A stretch of DNA of 64,000 nucleotides from the NCBI RefSeq assembly GCF_023898315.1, contig NC_064621.1, positions 534,523,383 to 534,587,382 of the forward strand, read 5' to 3'. A program made the translations under genes and the position numbers. Of this stretch, positions 34,791 through 45,960 are shown one piece after another (the first letter of the stretch is position 1; every line of letters begins with the position of its first letter). The notes under the pieces were generated by a model. The model was not told the DNA's origin and made no database searches. It worked only from the letters and a program-made list of their open reading frames with translations. The DNA is from Schistocerca nitens. Taxonomy: Eukaryota; Arthropoda; Insecta; Orthoptera; Acrididae.

Positions 34791-35709
34791 TCGTCTACCT
34801 GGCAGCGAAAGACAGGTCTTTAGGTCACTGCAGTTGGTGCAGCGTTATACCAATGAATAAATTGCATCATCTAAATGTGATTAAGGAAGTTCTGCGAAGT
34901 GCTCATTCATAGCTGCTATGACATGTACAGTGTATTTAAAATACTTCTCAAATAACAAATTTATTTATATATGGGAATAGGTGGAAGTCAAATAGTGCCG
35001 GATATGGTGAACAGAATAAATGCACCAGTCCATGTTTCAAGTCACTCAATTTTTCACTGCCAAAGCTCTAATGTGGGCAGATGCATCCTTCTAACATTTA
35101 CATATTTATCTCGACCAAAATAACTTGCATCATGTTTACAAGGGACGTTCTACATTCTTAAAGGCAATCAAGAGGAATAACCCCTTTTGTGTTTGAGAAA
35201 ACACTGGCTATAACCTTTCCAGCAGATGAAATGTATTTCACTTTTATTTTGTACAGTGCCTACAGCTTCTGCATACTGCTTCAGTTGCTGTTTGATTTCT
35301 TATCCACAGTACCAAAGCAGTCCACACAACAAACTGGATTACTTTTAAAATGGTTCACAGCTGGCTGAGAAACTGATTTTAGAACTTGCTACTGGTTGTC
35401 TTTCATCGAATGTGGTATCCATCTTGCACAAAGCTACCTTACAGGCAATTCTTCATACAAGATGTATGGCTCTCTTTTCTTTTAAAATTCCTACGGCACC
35501 ATGTAGTTCATACAACTTCAATCATTAATTTCCTCTTGCACTTTCTCAATGTTTTCTTCTGTGATTGCAGCTATGAGATGTCCTTAATATGGATCACCTT
35601 CAAGAGAAGTGCAGCCAAATTTCAACTCAACTACACATATCTTTAGGAGACACAGACTGTTAATAAACCTTCATCCCAATGAAAGAATTTCCATTGGAGA
35701 TAAATAATC

Positions 35710-35712
<3 letters not shown>

Positions 35713-35771
<59 letters not shown>
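35713..35771. repeat. (TC)n microsatellite with C-rich flank
   Basis: About 29 TC units followed by a C-rich tract to about 35795. Confidence 0.95.
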
Positions 35772-35774
<3 letters not shown>

Positions 35775-36084
35775 CCCCCCCCCTCCCCCCTCCCTACCGC
35801 CTCTCACCTTGTACTACCCTCTTTCCATAATGTTTCCACTGCAGTATCCCTGTATCTACCTGTCAGTTGCCGCATATCACTGAGCAAGTCTTGTGGCATG
35901 AAGAATCTGTGCTATACAGGCTTGCTCAAGAGGAAACAGACATTTGTTGAAGGGCAATAAAAAGAAAATATTTTCTGAATAACATTATCTTATCAATCAT
36001 TGGATTGAAGTATTACTTTATTTTATATTCACTACTGCGCACTTTTGGCTGTGTAGTCATTATCAAGTGACTGTCTGAAATACA

Positions 36085-36352
36085 TATCGATGGTAGGCAA
36101 TGAAAACCTCGTAACTCCGATTTGTTAAATTTTACAGGAGAAGCAAAAACGGTTTCTAAAAATATATGATGTGACACAGATAACATTGCTGCACATGTAA
36201 CTGTGTAGTAGAAGTCTAGTTACTGACACATTAGCGAATTCTGTGCACTTTCAAACCTCTTTTTGGTAATAAAGTTACTGGTTAATGAAATAATGAGGTT
36301 TCCACACTCGGATAGAGTTACAAGATTTTCATTTCCTACCATCAATATTTGG
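36085..36352. repeat. short inverted repeat pair with about 190-bp loop
   Basis: Left arm 36085-36123 contains CGATGGTAGGCAATGAAAAC; the right arm 36313-36352 contains its near complement (GATTTTCATTTCCTACCATC). Likely ends of a small fold-back or PLE-derived element. Confidence 0.55.
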
Positions 36353-37146
36353 TGTAATGTAGTTAAAATACAAAACATAAAACAACTTACATCATATAAT
36401 CCATCAAATTAACAAGGAAATACTTCAAAAAATTACAAGGCCTGTTCTCAGTGGTTTGTGAGCCAAAGGTATTTGAAATTGTGAACAATGAAAAATGCCA
36501 CTAGGCTGACTGGTGACAATCCTGATATCATTTAACCCCAGAAGTGAGGATGGCAGTATGAAGTGACATGTAAAACATACCTCTGGTACAATGGAATAAA
36601 TTTCAGCTTAGTACCCATAAGACTTACTGCCTACAGAAACTATGACATCCACAGCACTGTTGGTGATTTGTATAGAGGGGATCGTGGAGGGGACAGGGAG
36701 AGGATTGTGTAACACATTTATATATACAAACCTATTAAATGCATTGTTCCTATTGCTGACAGTTTCAAAAAACTTTACCTTAGAACAGTTGATAAATGAG
36801 TATATACTTCTTCAATGTTTTCATTTCAGAACTGTTCACAGCACCTTGTAACACAAGATAATTTTCTCATGGAACAGACCATTTCTTGGTATCCAACAAA
36901 GGATTACATATATCTACATCTACATCCATACTCCACAAGCCACCTGACGGTGTGTGGCGAGGGGTACCCTGAGTACCTCTATCGGTTCTCCCTTCTATTC
37001 CAGTCTCGTATAGTTCGTGGAAAGAAGGATTGTCGGTACGTTTGTGTGTGGGCTCTAATCTCTCTGATTTTATCCTCATGGTCTCTTCGCGAGATATACG
37101 TAGGAGCGAGTAATATACTGCTTGACTCCTCGGTGAAGGTATGTTC

Positions 37147-37644
37147 TCAAAACTTTAACAAAAGTCTGTACTGAGCTACTGAGCGTCTCTCCTGCAGAGT
37201 CTTCCACTGGAGTTTATCTATAATCTCCGTAACGCTTTCGCGATTACTAAATGATCCCGTAACGAAGCGCGCTGCTCTCCGTTGGATCTTCTCTATCTCT
37301 TCTATCAACCCTATCTGGTACGGATCCCACACTGCTGAGCAGTATTCAAGCAGTGGGTGAACAAGCGTACTGTAACCTACTTTGTTTGTTTTCGGATTGC
37401 ATTTCCTTAGGATTCTTCCTATGAATCTCAGTCTGGCATCTGCTTTACCGACGATCAACTTTTTATGATCATTCCATTTTAAATCACTCCTAATGCGTAC
37501 TCCCAGATAATTTATGGAATTAACTGCTTCCAGTTGCTGACCTGCTATTTTGTAGCTAAATGATGCTATTTTGTAGCTAAATGATAACGGATCTATCTTT
37601 CTGTGTATTCGCAGCACATTACACTTGTCTACATTGAGATTCAA
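37147..37644 (-). pseudogene. CR1 C-terminal region
   Basis: Encodes MNLNVDKCNVLRIHRK, INYLGVRIRSDLKWNDHKK, DARLRFIGRILRKCNP, EYCSAVWDPYQIGLIEEIEK and RRAARFVTG, the CR1 region after the RT. A 21-bp unit is duplicated in frame at 37543-37563 and 37564-37584, giving SFSYKIA twice. Confidence 0.85.
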
Positions 37645-37699
37645 TTGCCATTCCCTGCACCATGCGACAATTCACTGCAGATCTTCCTCATTTCAGTAC

Positions 37700-38434
37700 A
37701 ATTTTCCATTGTTACAACCTCTTGATATACCACAGCATCATCTGCAAAAAGCCTCAGTGAACTTCCGATGTCATCCACAAGGTCATTTATGTATATTGTG
37801 AATATACACCTGAAATCACTCTTACTTCGGAAGACTTCTCTCCATTGAGAATGACATGGTGCGTTCTGCTATCCAGGAACTCTTCAATCCAATCACCCAA
37901 TTGGTATGATAGTGCACATGCTCTTACTTTGTTCATTAAACGACTGTGGGGAACTGTATCGAACGCCTTGCGGAAGTCAAGAAACACAGCATCTACCTGT
38001 GAACCCGTGTCTATGGCCCTCTGAGTCTCGTGGATGAATAGCACGAGCTGGGTTTCACACGACCGTCTTTTTCGAAACCCATGCTGATTCCTACAGAGTA
38101 GATTTCTAGTCTTCAGAAAAGTCATTATACTCGAACATAATATGTGTTCCAAAATTCTACAACTGATCGACTTTAGAGATATAGGTCTATAGTTCTGCAC
38201 ATCTGTTCGACGTCCCTTCTTGAAAACAGGGATGACCTGTGCCCTTTTCCAATCCTTTGGAACACTACGCTCTTCTAGAGGCCTACAGTACACCGCTGCA
38301 AGAAGAGGGGCAAGTTCCTTTGCGTACTCTGTGTAAAATCGAACTGGTATCCCATCAGGTCCAGTGGCCTTTCCTCTTTTGAGCGATTTTAATTGTTTCT
38401 CTATCCCTCTGCCGTCTATTTCGATATCTACCAT
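37700..38434 (-). pseudogene. CR1 reverse transcriptase
   Basis: KQLKSLKRGKATGPDGIPV, VQNYRPISLKSISCRILEHI, NQHGFRKRRSCETQLVLF and AVFLDFRKAFDTVPHSRL are in one frame (motif A Asp kept). The frame breaks right after VISGV at about 37800. The expected PQGSVLGP-type block is absent and text resumes in another frame with YINDLVDDIGSSLRLFADDA (catalytic ADD at about 37735-37745). So the active-site box survives but a small deletion removed the motif B' region. Confidence 0.85.
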
Positions 38435-38479
38435 TTTGTCATCTGTGCGACAACCTGGAGAAGGAACTACAGTACAGTT

Positions 38480-39037
38480 TTCCTCTGTGAAACAGCTTTG
38501 GAAAAAGACATTTAGTATTTTGGCCTTTAGTCTGTCATCCTCTGTTTCAGTACCATTTTGGTCACAGAGTGTCTGGACATTTTGTTTTGATGTAAGACCA
38601 AAATTTCTTAGGATTTTCTGCCAAGTCAGTACATAGAACTTTACTTTCGAATTAATTGAACGCCTCTCGCATAGCCCTTCTCACACTACATTTCGCTTTG
38701 CGTAATTTTTGTTTGTCTGCAAGGCTTTGGCTATGTTTATGTTTGCTGTGAAGTTCCCTTTGCTTCCGCAGCAGTTTTCTAACTCGGTTGTTGTACCTCG
38801 GTGGCTCTTTTCCATCTCTTACGATCTTGCTTGGCACATACTCATCTAACGCATATTGTACGATGGTTTTGAACTTTGTCCACTGATCCTCAACACTATC
38901 TGTACTCGAGACAAAACTTTTGTGTTGAGCCGTCAGGTACTCTGTAATCTGCTTTTTGTCAATTTTGCTAAACAGAAAAATCTTCCTACCTTTTTTAATA
39001 TTTCTATTTACGGCTGAAATCATTGGTGCAGTAACCG
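38480..39037 (-). pseudogene. CR1 endonuclease end and linker to RT
   Basis: After the palindrome the frame continues AVTAPMISAVNRNIKKGRKI..., DEYVPSKIVRDGKEPPRYNN and KAKCSVRRAMREAFN, then in a shifted frame KILRNFGLTSKQNVQTLCDQ towards the RT. The SDHKAV active-site block of the endonuclease is split by the insertion. Confidence 0.8.
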
Positions 39038-39047
39038 CTTTATGATC
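39038..39047. repeat. left target-site duplication of palindromic element
   Basis: CTTTATGATC, repeated exactly at 39283-39292. Removal of everything between, with one copy, restores the CR1 reading ISDHKAVTAP. Confidence 0.9.
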
Positions 39048-39282
39048 TAACTCTTCAGGCTTTCCCGGCGATCTAATGACATCTTGGGTTGTCGGGTGTT
39101 CTGCCGGATATCAGCGTCGTACTTGCACGATATTTCGGTCACGTAGCTCGTAACCTTCATCAGGTGCGGCCTGAGACTGCAGTCTCAGGTCGCACCTGAT
39201 GAAGGTTACGAGCTACTTGACCGAAATATCGTGCAAGTACGACGCTGATATCCGGCAGAACACCCGACAACCCAAGATGTCA
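39048..39282. mobile_element. 235-bp palindromic (fold-back) element
   Basis: A 29-bp unpaired left segment is followed by two 103-bp arms (39077-39179 and 39180-39282) with no spacer, centred on CTGCAG. Only about two mismatches are visible between the arms. It has a 10-bp target duplication and interrupts the CR1 endonuclease. Each arm contains CCTGATGAAGG...GACCGAAATATCG, a motif resembling PLE-type ends. No coding capacity. Two facing copies of one short terminal unit is the simplest description. Confidence 0.88.
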
Positions 39283-39292
39283 CTTTATGATC

Positions 39293-40000
39293 GCTGATTC
39301 CCTGTTCTGCGTTAACTGTTTCAAATAGTTCGGGGCTGTTTGTAACCAGAAGGTCTAATATGTTATCGCCACGAGTCGGTTCTCTGTTTAACTGCTCAAG
39401 GTAGTTTTCAGATAAAGCACTTTAAAAAAATTTCACTGGATTCTTCGTCTCTGCCACCTGTTATGAACGTTTGAGTCTCCCAGTCTATATCCGGCAAATT
39501 AAAATCTCCACCCAGAACTATAACATGGTGGGGAAATCCACTCGAAATATTTTCCAAATTATCCTTCAGGTGTTCAGCCACAACAGCTGCTGAGCCAGGG
39601 GGCCTATAGGGACATCCAATTACCATGTCTGAGCCTGCTTGAACAGTGACCTTCACCCAAATTATTTCACATTTCGGGTCTCCGTCAATTTCCTTCGATA
39701 CTATTGCACTTCTTATCGCTATAAACACGCCTCCCCCTTCACTGTCCAGCCTGTCTCTGCAGTATACATTCCAATCTGAGTTTAGGATTTCATTACTGTT
39801 TACGTCTGGTTTCAGCCAACTTTCTGTCCCTAGTATTATATGGGCGTTGTGACTGTTTATTAATGAGAGCAGTTCTGGGACCTTTCTATAGATGCTCCTG
39901 CAGTTTACTATTAGCACATTAATATTGTTATTTCCTGTTGCATTTTGCCTACTCCTATCTTGCCGCGTCTCAGGAGGCGTCTTGTCGGGCCTAGGGAGGG
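39293..40000 (-). pseudogene. CR1 apurinic/apyrimidinic-type endonuclease
   Basis: Encodes NVLIVNCRSIYRKVPELLSL, HIILGTESWLKPD (catalytic Glu), GGGVFIAIRS, VIGCPYRPPGS, VIVLGGDFNLPDIDWE (D-x-N motif) and then, past 39408 in another frame, LVTNSPELFETVNAEQGISDHK up to the insertion. Would nick target DNA for priming. One small frameshift (A run at about 39421-39430) plus the palindrome inactivate it. Confidence 0.86.
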
Positions 40001-40006
40001 AATACT

Positions 40007-40520
40007 CTAACCTAAAAAAACCCCATGTGCACTCCATAAGTACTCCGCTACCCTTCTAGCCGCTTCCGGCGTGTAGTGCATGGCTGACCTATTCAGGGGG
40101 ACCCTACATTTCTCCACCCGATAACGGAGGTCGAGAAATTTGCACCCCAGATCTCCGCAGAATCGTCTGAGCCTCTCGTTTAAGGCTTCCACTCGGCTCA
40201 AAACCAGAGGACCGCGATTGGTTCTGGGAACGCTACTACAAATAGTTAGCTCTGATTCCACCCCGCGAGCGAGGCTTTCCGCCTTCACCAATTCCGCCAA
40301 CCACCTGTACGAACTGAGGATGACCTCTGAACCCAGACGGCAGGTGTCATTGGTGCTGACATGTGCAACAATTTGCAGTCGGGTGCACCCAGTGCTCTCT
40401 ATCACCGCCAGCCAGAGAATACTGCTGAAATATATACAAAAACAAATTTTAGTATCCCCACCAGCAGACATTACTATGTAGGCAGATGAGTTGGCACAGG
40501 TCCAGTTGTAAGATGAGTAT
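40007..40520 (-). pseudogene. CR1 ORF1 with SGNH/GDSL-esterase-like domain
   Basis: Reverse-strand frame with RLQIVAHVSTNDTCRLGSE (block III, usually H-V-G-T-N-D), ELTICSSVPRTNRG, EALNERLRRFCGDLGCKFLD and SAMHYTPEAARRVAEYLW (block V His). SGNH esterase modules are known in ORF1 of CR1-type LINEs; their role may be lipid or membrane interaction of the RNP. The upstream Ser block is not clear, so the 5' end is probably truncated or replaced. It overlaps the endonuclease frame by about 30 bp. Confidence 0.72.
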
Positions 40521-40780
40521 ACTGCGTACACGTATTTACGTGGGTTCAGATTCTCTGCTTCCCACAGATCAATTCACGTGGTAAGTCCACTCCTCTCATG
40601 GGGTTCTGTTCTGAGACTGCTACTGAACTACTGTTGGCCTGTACTTAGTACTAATGTTGTAGTGTCTTCTGCAAATACTAAAGTGGCAACAAAGGATGTT
40701 CTTACGTGTGACGTCCCTCTTTTTTACTCTTTCCCTATTTTTATAGTGCTCACTTTGGCCTACCATGGAACCAGCCTCTG
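40521..40780. other. 5' flank of CR1 with a possible LINE vestige
   Basis: Reverse-strand ATLVFAEDTTTLVLS at about 40630-40690 resembles a degraded Jockey-type FADDTT box. Too short for a firm call. Confidence 0.3.
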
Positions 40781-40866
40781 CAATGCTAGCAGAGGCAGGA
40801 ACAGTTGTGCCTACAGAAGGAGCAGCAGCAGAAATGGCAACAGGAGCAGATAACTGATAACCCAGA

Positions 40867-41500
40867 ATGTGGACTTGCTTCGCACCATGCCCTTGCTGGT
40901 GGGGGTCACATTATCACTGGGCAGTATTCTTCGTTGCCCTACCATCATCTGCCAGTACTGATGAGTCTACAGAAAGGTGGGAGAATTACCAGCGCCAGCT
41001 GCTGCTTCAGTGTCCAGTAGGGTGCAGTATCAATCAGGCTGATTATTTTGGCTTGTTGTTGTCCAGCAGCATGGGTTAATATGAAGTTGTCAAATGTTTG
41101 AAGCCTTTCACTGAGCCCAAGAAGCTTCTCTTTGATGTAGCTTTCACAGTATTTCGGCCATCAAACCCATGTAATGGTTGCACGGTTGCAGTTTAACCAA
41201 CATCACAAGTTTCCTGGGCAGTTGCACGCATCCTGAATCACCGATTTGCAAGGCCTCTGGCGTGTCATTTCGAGTGTCCCAAATATGCTACTTCTTACAC
41301 AGACTCGCTAATTCAGGAAATGTGATTCTCTGGTTAGCTCCTGACCACAAGGTTCAGACTAGAGATTGACCCCGTTTGACCCTTCTTTAGCTCACATAGC
41401 CCACATTGTGGAATCGTATCAGCTTATGGCGGCGGCTAGAGACTTCCTTTCTAATGATTGGCATGTGGCTCAATTAGGTGAACATGGTCAACATCCTCCA
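40867..41500 (+). pseudogene. Gypsy gag-like remnant
   Basis: STERWENYQRQLLLQC near 40960-41015, then PFTEPKKLLFDVAFTVFRPS near 41105-41165, and HIVESYQLMAAARDFLSND near 41400-41460. These fit the arthropod Gypsy gag pattern (W..Y..RF......, L.PK......FY.R, ...A.S.E.A...). Several frame changes. Confidence 0.6.
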
Positions 41501-41639
41501 GTGTCCCATGGTATACTGCAGGTGGCCTCGCCTCGCACCGAGTCACATGTTGATGATTCTGGTGTAACAGTGTTGCAGTGCTGTCTGTCTTGCGTGCACT
41601 GAGCTCAGTGGGTTCACATCACTCGCAGTGTTTTAAGTA

Positions 41640-42060
41640 ATGTCCACAGTAATTTTTGGGTCCTCAGCATCATTCTCCTTCTGCTAGTTGGGTGACCCAG
41701 TGGTCCTATATAAAGGGTGAAGCCCTCCATGCCCACACCATGGCCAACACCAAAGGTCTACTGCCATCTCTGCATAGGGGTAAGTGTTCACTAAGTGAGG
41801 TCTTTGCAGGATGTGGGTACTGTAGCATTTGCGTACATCCGGTTATGATTAACCATTAGTATGTGCTCATCTGAAGATAGATTGAGTCAAAAATTGAATG
41901 AAGGGTAGCAGTTTGAAGGGTAGAGGAAAAAAAGTGCCAAGGTAAGAGCCAAGACAAAAAAAAAAAATCCTCGATACTCGTGTCGGTTAGTAAGAGCAGT
42001 AGTGGACTGCTTGTTATCTGCAACAGATCGTGCAAGGGTTAGGTAAGTTAGCAGCATCAT
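41640..42060. other. unassigned stretch with TATATAAA
   Basis: TATATAAAGGG at 41707-41717 resembles a retroelement promoter, but no terminal repeat pair was found. Otherwise nothing recognised. Confidence 0.3.
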
Positions 42061-42069
42061 CAACGACAC

Positions 42070-42714
42070 CCTGAGGCTGGAGTAATTCACCTTTAGGAAT
42101 CCCCACTCAACACAACAAACCCTCCACGCAGTTAAACATATAACACATGGCTACAATACGAACAAAGCCACAGGGCCTGTGTTCCTGGACATTGAAAACG
42201 CTTTTGACCATCTTTGGCACAACGGCCCCATATGTAAACTAAGCGATGCTAGTTTCCCTGACAGGCTCGTAAGTCTCATACACTAATATCTCACCAACAG
42301 GCCAAACAGTTGACACGAAATGGTATTCAAGCTGGAGTACCCCAGGGATGCATGCTGGGGGTCATGATTTTCAAACTCTACATTAATGATCTCCCAGAAA
42401 CACAAAACGCGACATTAGCCATCTAAATGGAAGACACAGCCATCCTTGAGTAAGACTGGAAACCATCAAACATAAATTCATGATTACAGACAACACTCAG
42501 AACTGTCAAGACTTGGTTCAAACAGTGGCATATTAAAATAAGCATTGAGTGCAAAGTGGTTCTGTTGCAACACAGACCAAAATTACTGTGAAGCAAACAT
42601 CAACACTGTAGAGACATAATGCTACATGCACGCCAATCATTTCTGCAAGAAAGTTAGATACCTCAGTGTCTGGCTGGACCAGAAATTTACATCGCGGGCA
42701 GGGAGGGGGGACGT

Positions 42715-42745
<31 letters not shown>

Positions 42746-43135
42746 GGGGGGTAGCTCACAGAATACGTTGCCAACAGAGTGCACATAAAGCTCAAACAGG
42801 GAAAGTACATTAGATAGGAAGGTATATACATGACGATGATCAGTCCTCTGATGATGTATGCAGCTCCCATCTAGGGATATAGAGCTCCCACACGCCTGTG
42901 TCATCTGCAGTTCACACATAACAAAATGCCATGTATCATCAGCAATTCTTCACACTACTCTCGCACTGATGACCTTAACAATGAATACTGCCTTGAACCC
43001 TCAAGGAGAGTATCAAAAAAACTCACCACATGACTATACAGGAACTTGGGACACTCGAACAATCCTTTCATCCTTACTCTGGGAAACATTGATCACAAGC
43101 TTAGGTGGAAGCATAAGTGACCAAAGACACTGCTA
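42070..43135 (+). mobile_element. Jockey-like LINE RT fragment inside Gypsy remnant
   Basis: Plus-strand NPHSTQQTLHAVKHITHGYN, ATGPVFLDIENAFDHLWHNG (motif A), FPDRLVSLIH*YLTNRPNS, a degraded GVPQGS-like block near 42330-42360, and FCKKVRYLSVWLDQKFTSR (42640-42690). This is the Jockey-clade order. A GT/poly(G) tract interrupts it at 42713-42751. Coding text continues as ELPHACVICSSHITK and RTILSSLLWETLITSL to about 43135. Confidence 0.7.
42713..42751. repeat. (GT)8 plus 23-bp poly(G) run
   Basis: GT microsatellite running directly into 23 consecutive G within the Jockey-like fragment. Confidence 0.95.
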
Positions 43136-43879
43136 GCTAGGGCCTAACCACCTACGGCAAGCTAAAGCACACTCACAAGTGACAACATTGGCGAGTCTAT
43201 GCACATCAGCACTACTGACTGGATATGAGAGCTGCTATCACAGGCGACCAACAGGCAACAGCAGGGAAGCCAATAAACTTGCACATTAATGCATAAACAA
43301 ACAGCCTACACTACACAGTATGTGACCTATCGGACACTAACCAATAATGAACTCAACTGTTACAGGCATGCTGATGTTGGCCAAGAAGATAACGCCAGTA
43401 CCCAGCTGTGGCTGCAGAGTGACAGCCCTTCACAAAGTCGAAGGATCTGCCTGTATGATACCTGTTCCTGCACCTGATTGTCATTTTTTGCACGTACACC
43501 GAGATGCCTGCACGTGGAGGCCATACGTACGGTTTGCCATAAGTTAGGGCTTTAGCAGCTGTTTGTGACTGTGGGCGGGCCACGTTTCAGTTGTGGGACA
43601 TCCCGGTGTTTTCCCTGGACTCTGGGGCTGTCTCAGCCACCCCGCACATGCAGCCCCAGTGTATTTTTCTGACATCGATAGTGGAAGGGCACATGGTCAA
43701 ATTCGAAGTACACATGGAGCGTCAGTCAGCCTCATTAATCTAAATATTTATGACTTCTTGGGGTGCCCAGAGTTGCAATGGCCACTCCATCATGTTGTGT
43801 CTGAAAGTAAAACAATGTATTTCCTTGCGAGGGCAATTCTCCATCTCCGAGAGTTACAAGAACATGGAATGGCAACTTT

Positions 43880-45240
43880 CGCTGTTAGTGGTCAATTCAC
43901 CATTGGTGCAGAATATCTTTGGGCTTGGTACTTTTTCAAGTTTTGCATTTAGTGTCTCAATTAATTCCTTTTCAAGTTTGGACTCCTTACTGCAGTCAAA
44001 CAGCACACTGTTTGAGAATACCTCAGATGGACAGAACATTTTGGGGCACATGTTTGTCTAGCCATCAGTGGTACATACTCTTTGTCGCCCCTGCCCCATT
44101 CCCTTCACCACACACAACAACGTAAAGTCTGAGTTGCAAAGTTGGCAGGATCAGGATATCATTTCTTCTTATTTGCTAAGTCACCCCTTTGAGTGCGATT
44201 CAGGAACCTGATGGTGCTATGCTCCTTTGCAAAAAGTTTAAACAGACTGTCAATGTGCAATGTGTAGTGGATTCGTATTCCATTCTGTGGCGGGTGGAGT
44301 CACTGGCAAAGCTGGCATGGTGGCCAGTATTTTTCCAGCATTGACTTGCACAATGCTTACTGGATGCCATTTCTTGGACTTTCCTGGTCCTTGACACCCC
44401 CTTTGGTCTAAACCAGTTTAACTGCTTACCTTTTGGAATCTCATCTGCACCTGGAATTTACCAACAGTGTCTGGATCAGTGTCAATTACCCTGATGACAT
44501 CTGTGTCGTGCCCTATTAGGAAGGAGAATTTACTAAACCCTCAATCTGTTTTCAAGTGCCTCCTGGAGAATAGCACTCGTTGCAGGCTGGAGAACTGCTG
44601 TTATCTCCCAGAGGATAAATTTTTTGGGTCATGTGCTTAGTAAAGATGCTCTTGTCCCCAATGATGAGCACATCAAGGCCACTGTCCACCTATCAGCACC
44701 TGAAGGAGCACCTGAAGGAGCACCAGTCTTTTTTTAGTAAGATTTCTTATTGTGCTCAGTTCATTCTCCAGGACATACACATCTGCCAGCCTCTTAACCA
44801 GCTTCACTGGAATGGCATTAAGTCTGTCTAGTCTGCGAAGTGCCAATGGGCTTTTCAGTCTCTCAAACAACGTTCATGCTCTGCTCCGTATCTGGTGTCC
44901 TTCATGCCATATAAACCTTTAACCCTGGTCTGTGCTGCATCCCAGCATGACATTGGTGGTGTCCTATCCTACTGGAACCTGGACGGTCCTGGAAGACACT
45001 TTCCTCTGGGCAACATAATTATTCACATAGGGAAAAGGAACTGTTAGCTATTACTTTCGGGGTTAAAAAATTTCATCTCTTCCTGTATGGGCAGATGTTC
45101 CTCCTCATCGCTGATCACAAACTATTGATTTCCAGGACATGACAGCCCACCAGTTATGGTGGCGAGTCCCTCTTTCTCAGTAACTACAGTTATGACATTT
45201 GTTACTGCTCCACTGCCCAGAGTGCCAATACTGATGCACT
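43880..45240 (+). pseudogene. Gypsy reverse transcriptase and RNase H remnant
   Basis: RT region: RPCPIPF near 44080-44100, QCVVDSYSILW near 44255-44290, LVLDTPFGLNQFNCLPFGIS at about 44387-44445, and the active-site box reads Y-P-D-D (44487-44498) where Y-L/V-D-D is usual. Downstream are FLGHVLSKDALVPNDEHIKA (about 44620-44680), LTLVCAASQHDIGGVLSY near 44920-44970 (RNase H start) and SNYSYDICYCSTAQSANTDALL near 45170-45240. Many stops and frame changes. Confidence 0.8.
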
Positions 45241-45299
45241 ATTGTGGCTAGTGCCTTTCAGTAAATCCTGTTGGATTTTCCATCGTCAGCACATAAGGT

Positions 45300-45960
45300 T
45301 TCAACCACAACACCTGCTGACCCACCATTCCAGAGAAGCGTTTCAGCAGTCCAGATGGATCGGTCAGAGCATGCTTCTTTAGGTGTGGATCAAGTGTGGT
45401 GCACATTTTTTCTCCTCTGTGATGCATCCTCACATGTGTCACACTGGGGTATGACTCAGATGAACTCACTGATGCGACATCACATTTACTGGCTGATGAT
45501 TGATTGTGACACTGAATATCAGGTATATGTTTTTGGTGTCTATGCATGGAACCAGGTTGCACCACCATGCCAGATCTCACCTTGGCCTTTCCCAAAAGGA
45601 AAAGGGGAGAAGATACAGGGCACCTTCACAAGTCCATTTTTGGGCAACACATGGTTGTTGGTGGCCAATATGCTGCTGAATTTCCTGCACATCGCCAAGC
45701 TGTCCCTCAAGTCATCAACTACCATTGTTTGATCATAGTCAGTTACTTCTGCCATCGAGAGATCCTTCCCTCGTGTCCAATAATGGTAGTGAATTTTTGT
45801 TGTGGGAGCCTGAAACCTGCAATGGAAGGCACATGTGTCATGTCATATGGGCAGACCAGCTGATGGAAGTGTTTACTTACAAGTAGCAGTAAACAGAGCA
45901 AGCCAGTGCTCATGTGGAGTTAACATGCTGCAGACCTCACCTTAAACTTTGTGTCAAGTG
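45300..45960 (+). pseudogene. Gypsy integrase remnant
   Basis: VSHWGMTQMNSLMRHHIYW near 45433-45500 is the H-H part of the zinc-binding domain; PCQISPWPFPKGKGEKI with TWLLVANMLLNFLHIAKLSL at 45570-45710 is the start of the catalytic core (the expected core Asp near VD is lost, reading V-A-N). Degraded text continues to about 45960. No intact integrase. Confidence 0.68.

Larger units (their letters stand above)
36905..40520 (-). mobile_element. CR1-clade LINE, long but inactivated, with palindrome insertion
   Basis: Largest LINE copy on the minus strand. In order: ORF1 with an SGNH-esterase-like domain (40007-40520), apurinic endonuclease (about 39293-40000 continuing 38480-39037), reverse transcriptase (37700-38434) and C-terminal region (37147-37644). 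The 3' end is near 36905 in TATCTACATCTACATCC. A 235-bp palindromic element with 10-bp target duplications interrupts the endonuclease at 39048-39282. Frameshifts, loss of the RT PQGS block and an in-frame 21-bp duplication show it is dead. Confidence 0.88.

Noticed and set aside
34493..34912. 139-residue plus-strand open frame
   Set aside because: It is antisense to the RTE-like tail and has no recognisable motif.
41707..41717. LTR promoter (TATATAAAGGG)
   Set aside because: No matching second LTR or start-site context found; TATA-like words are common in AT-rich DNA.
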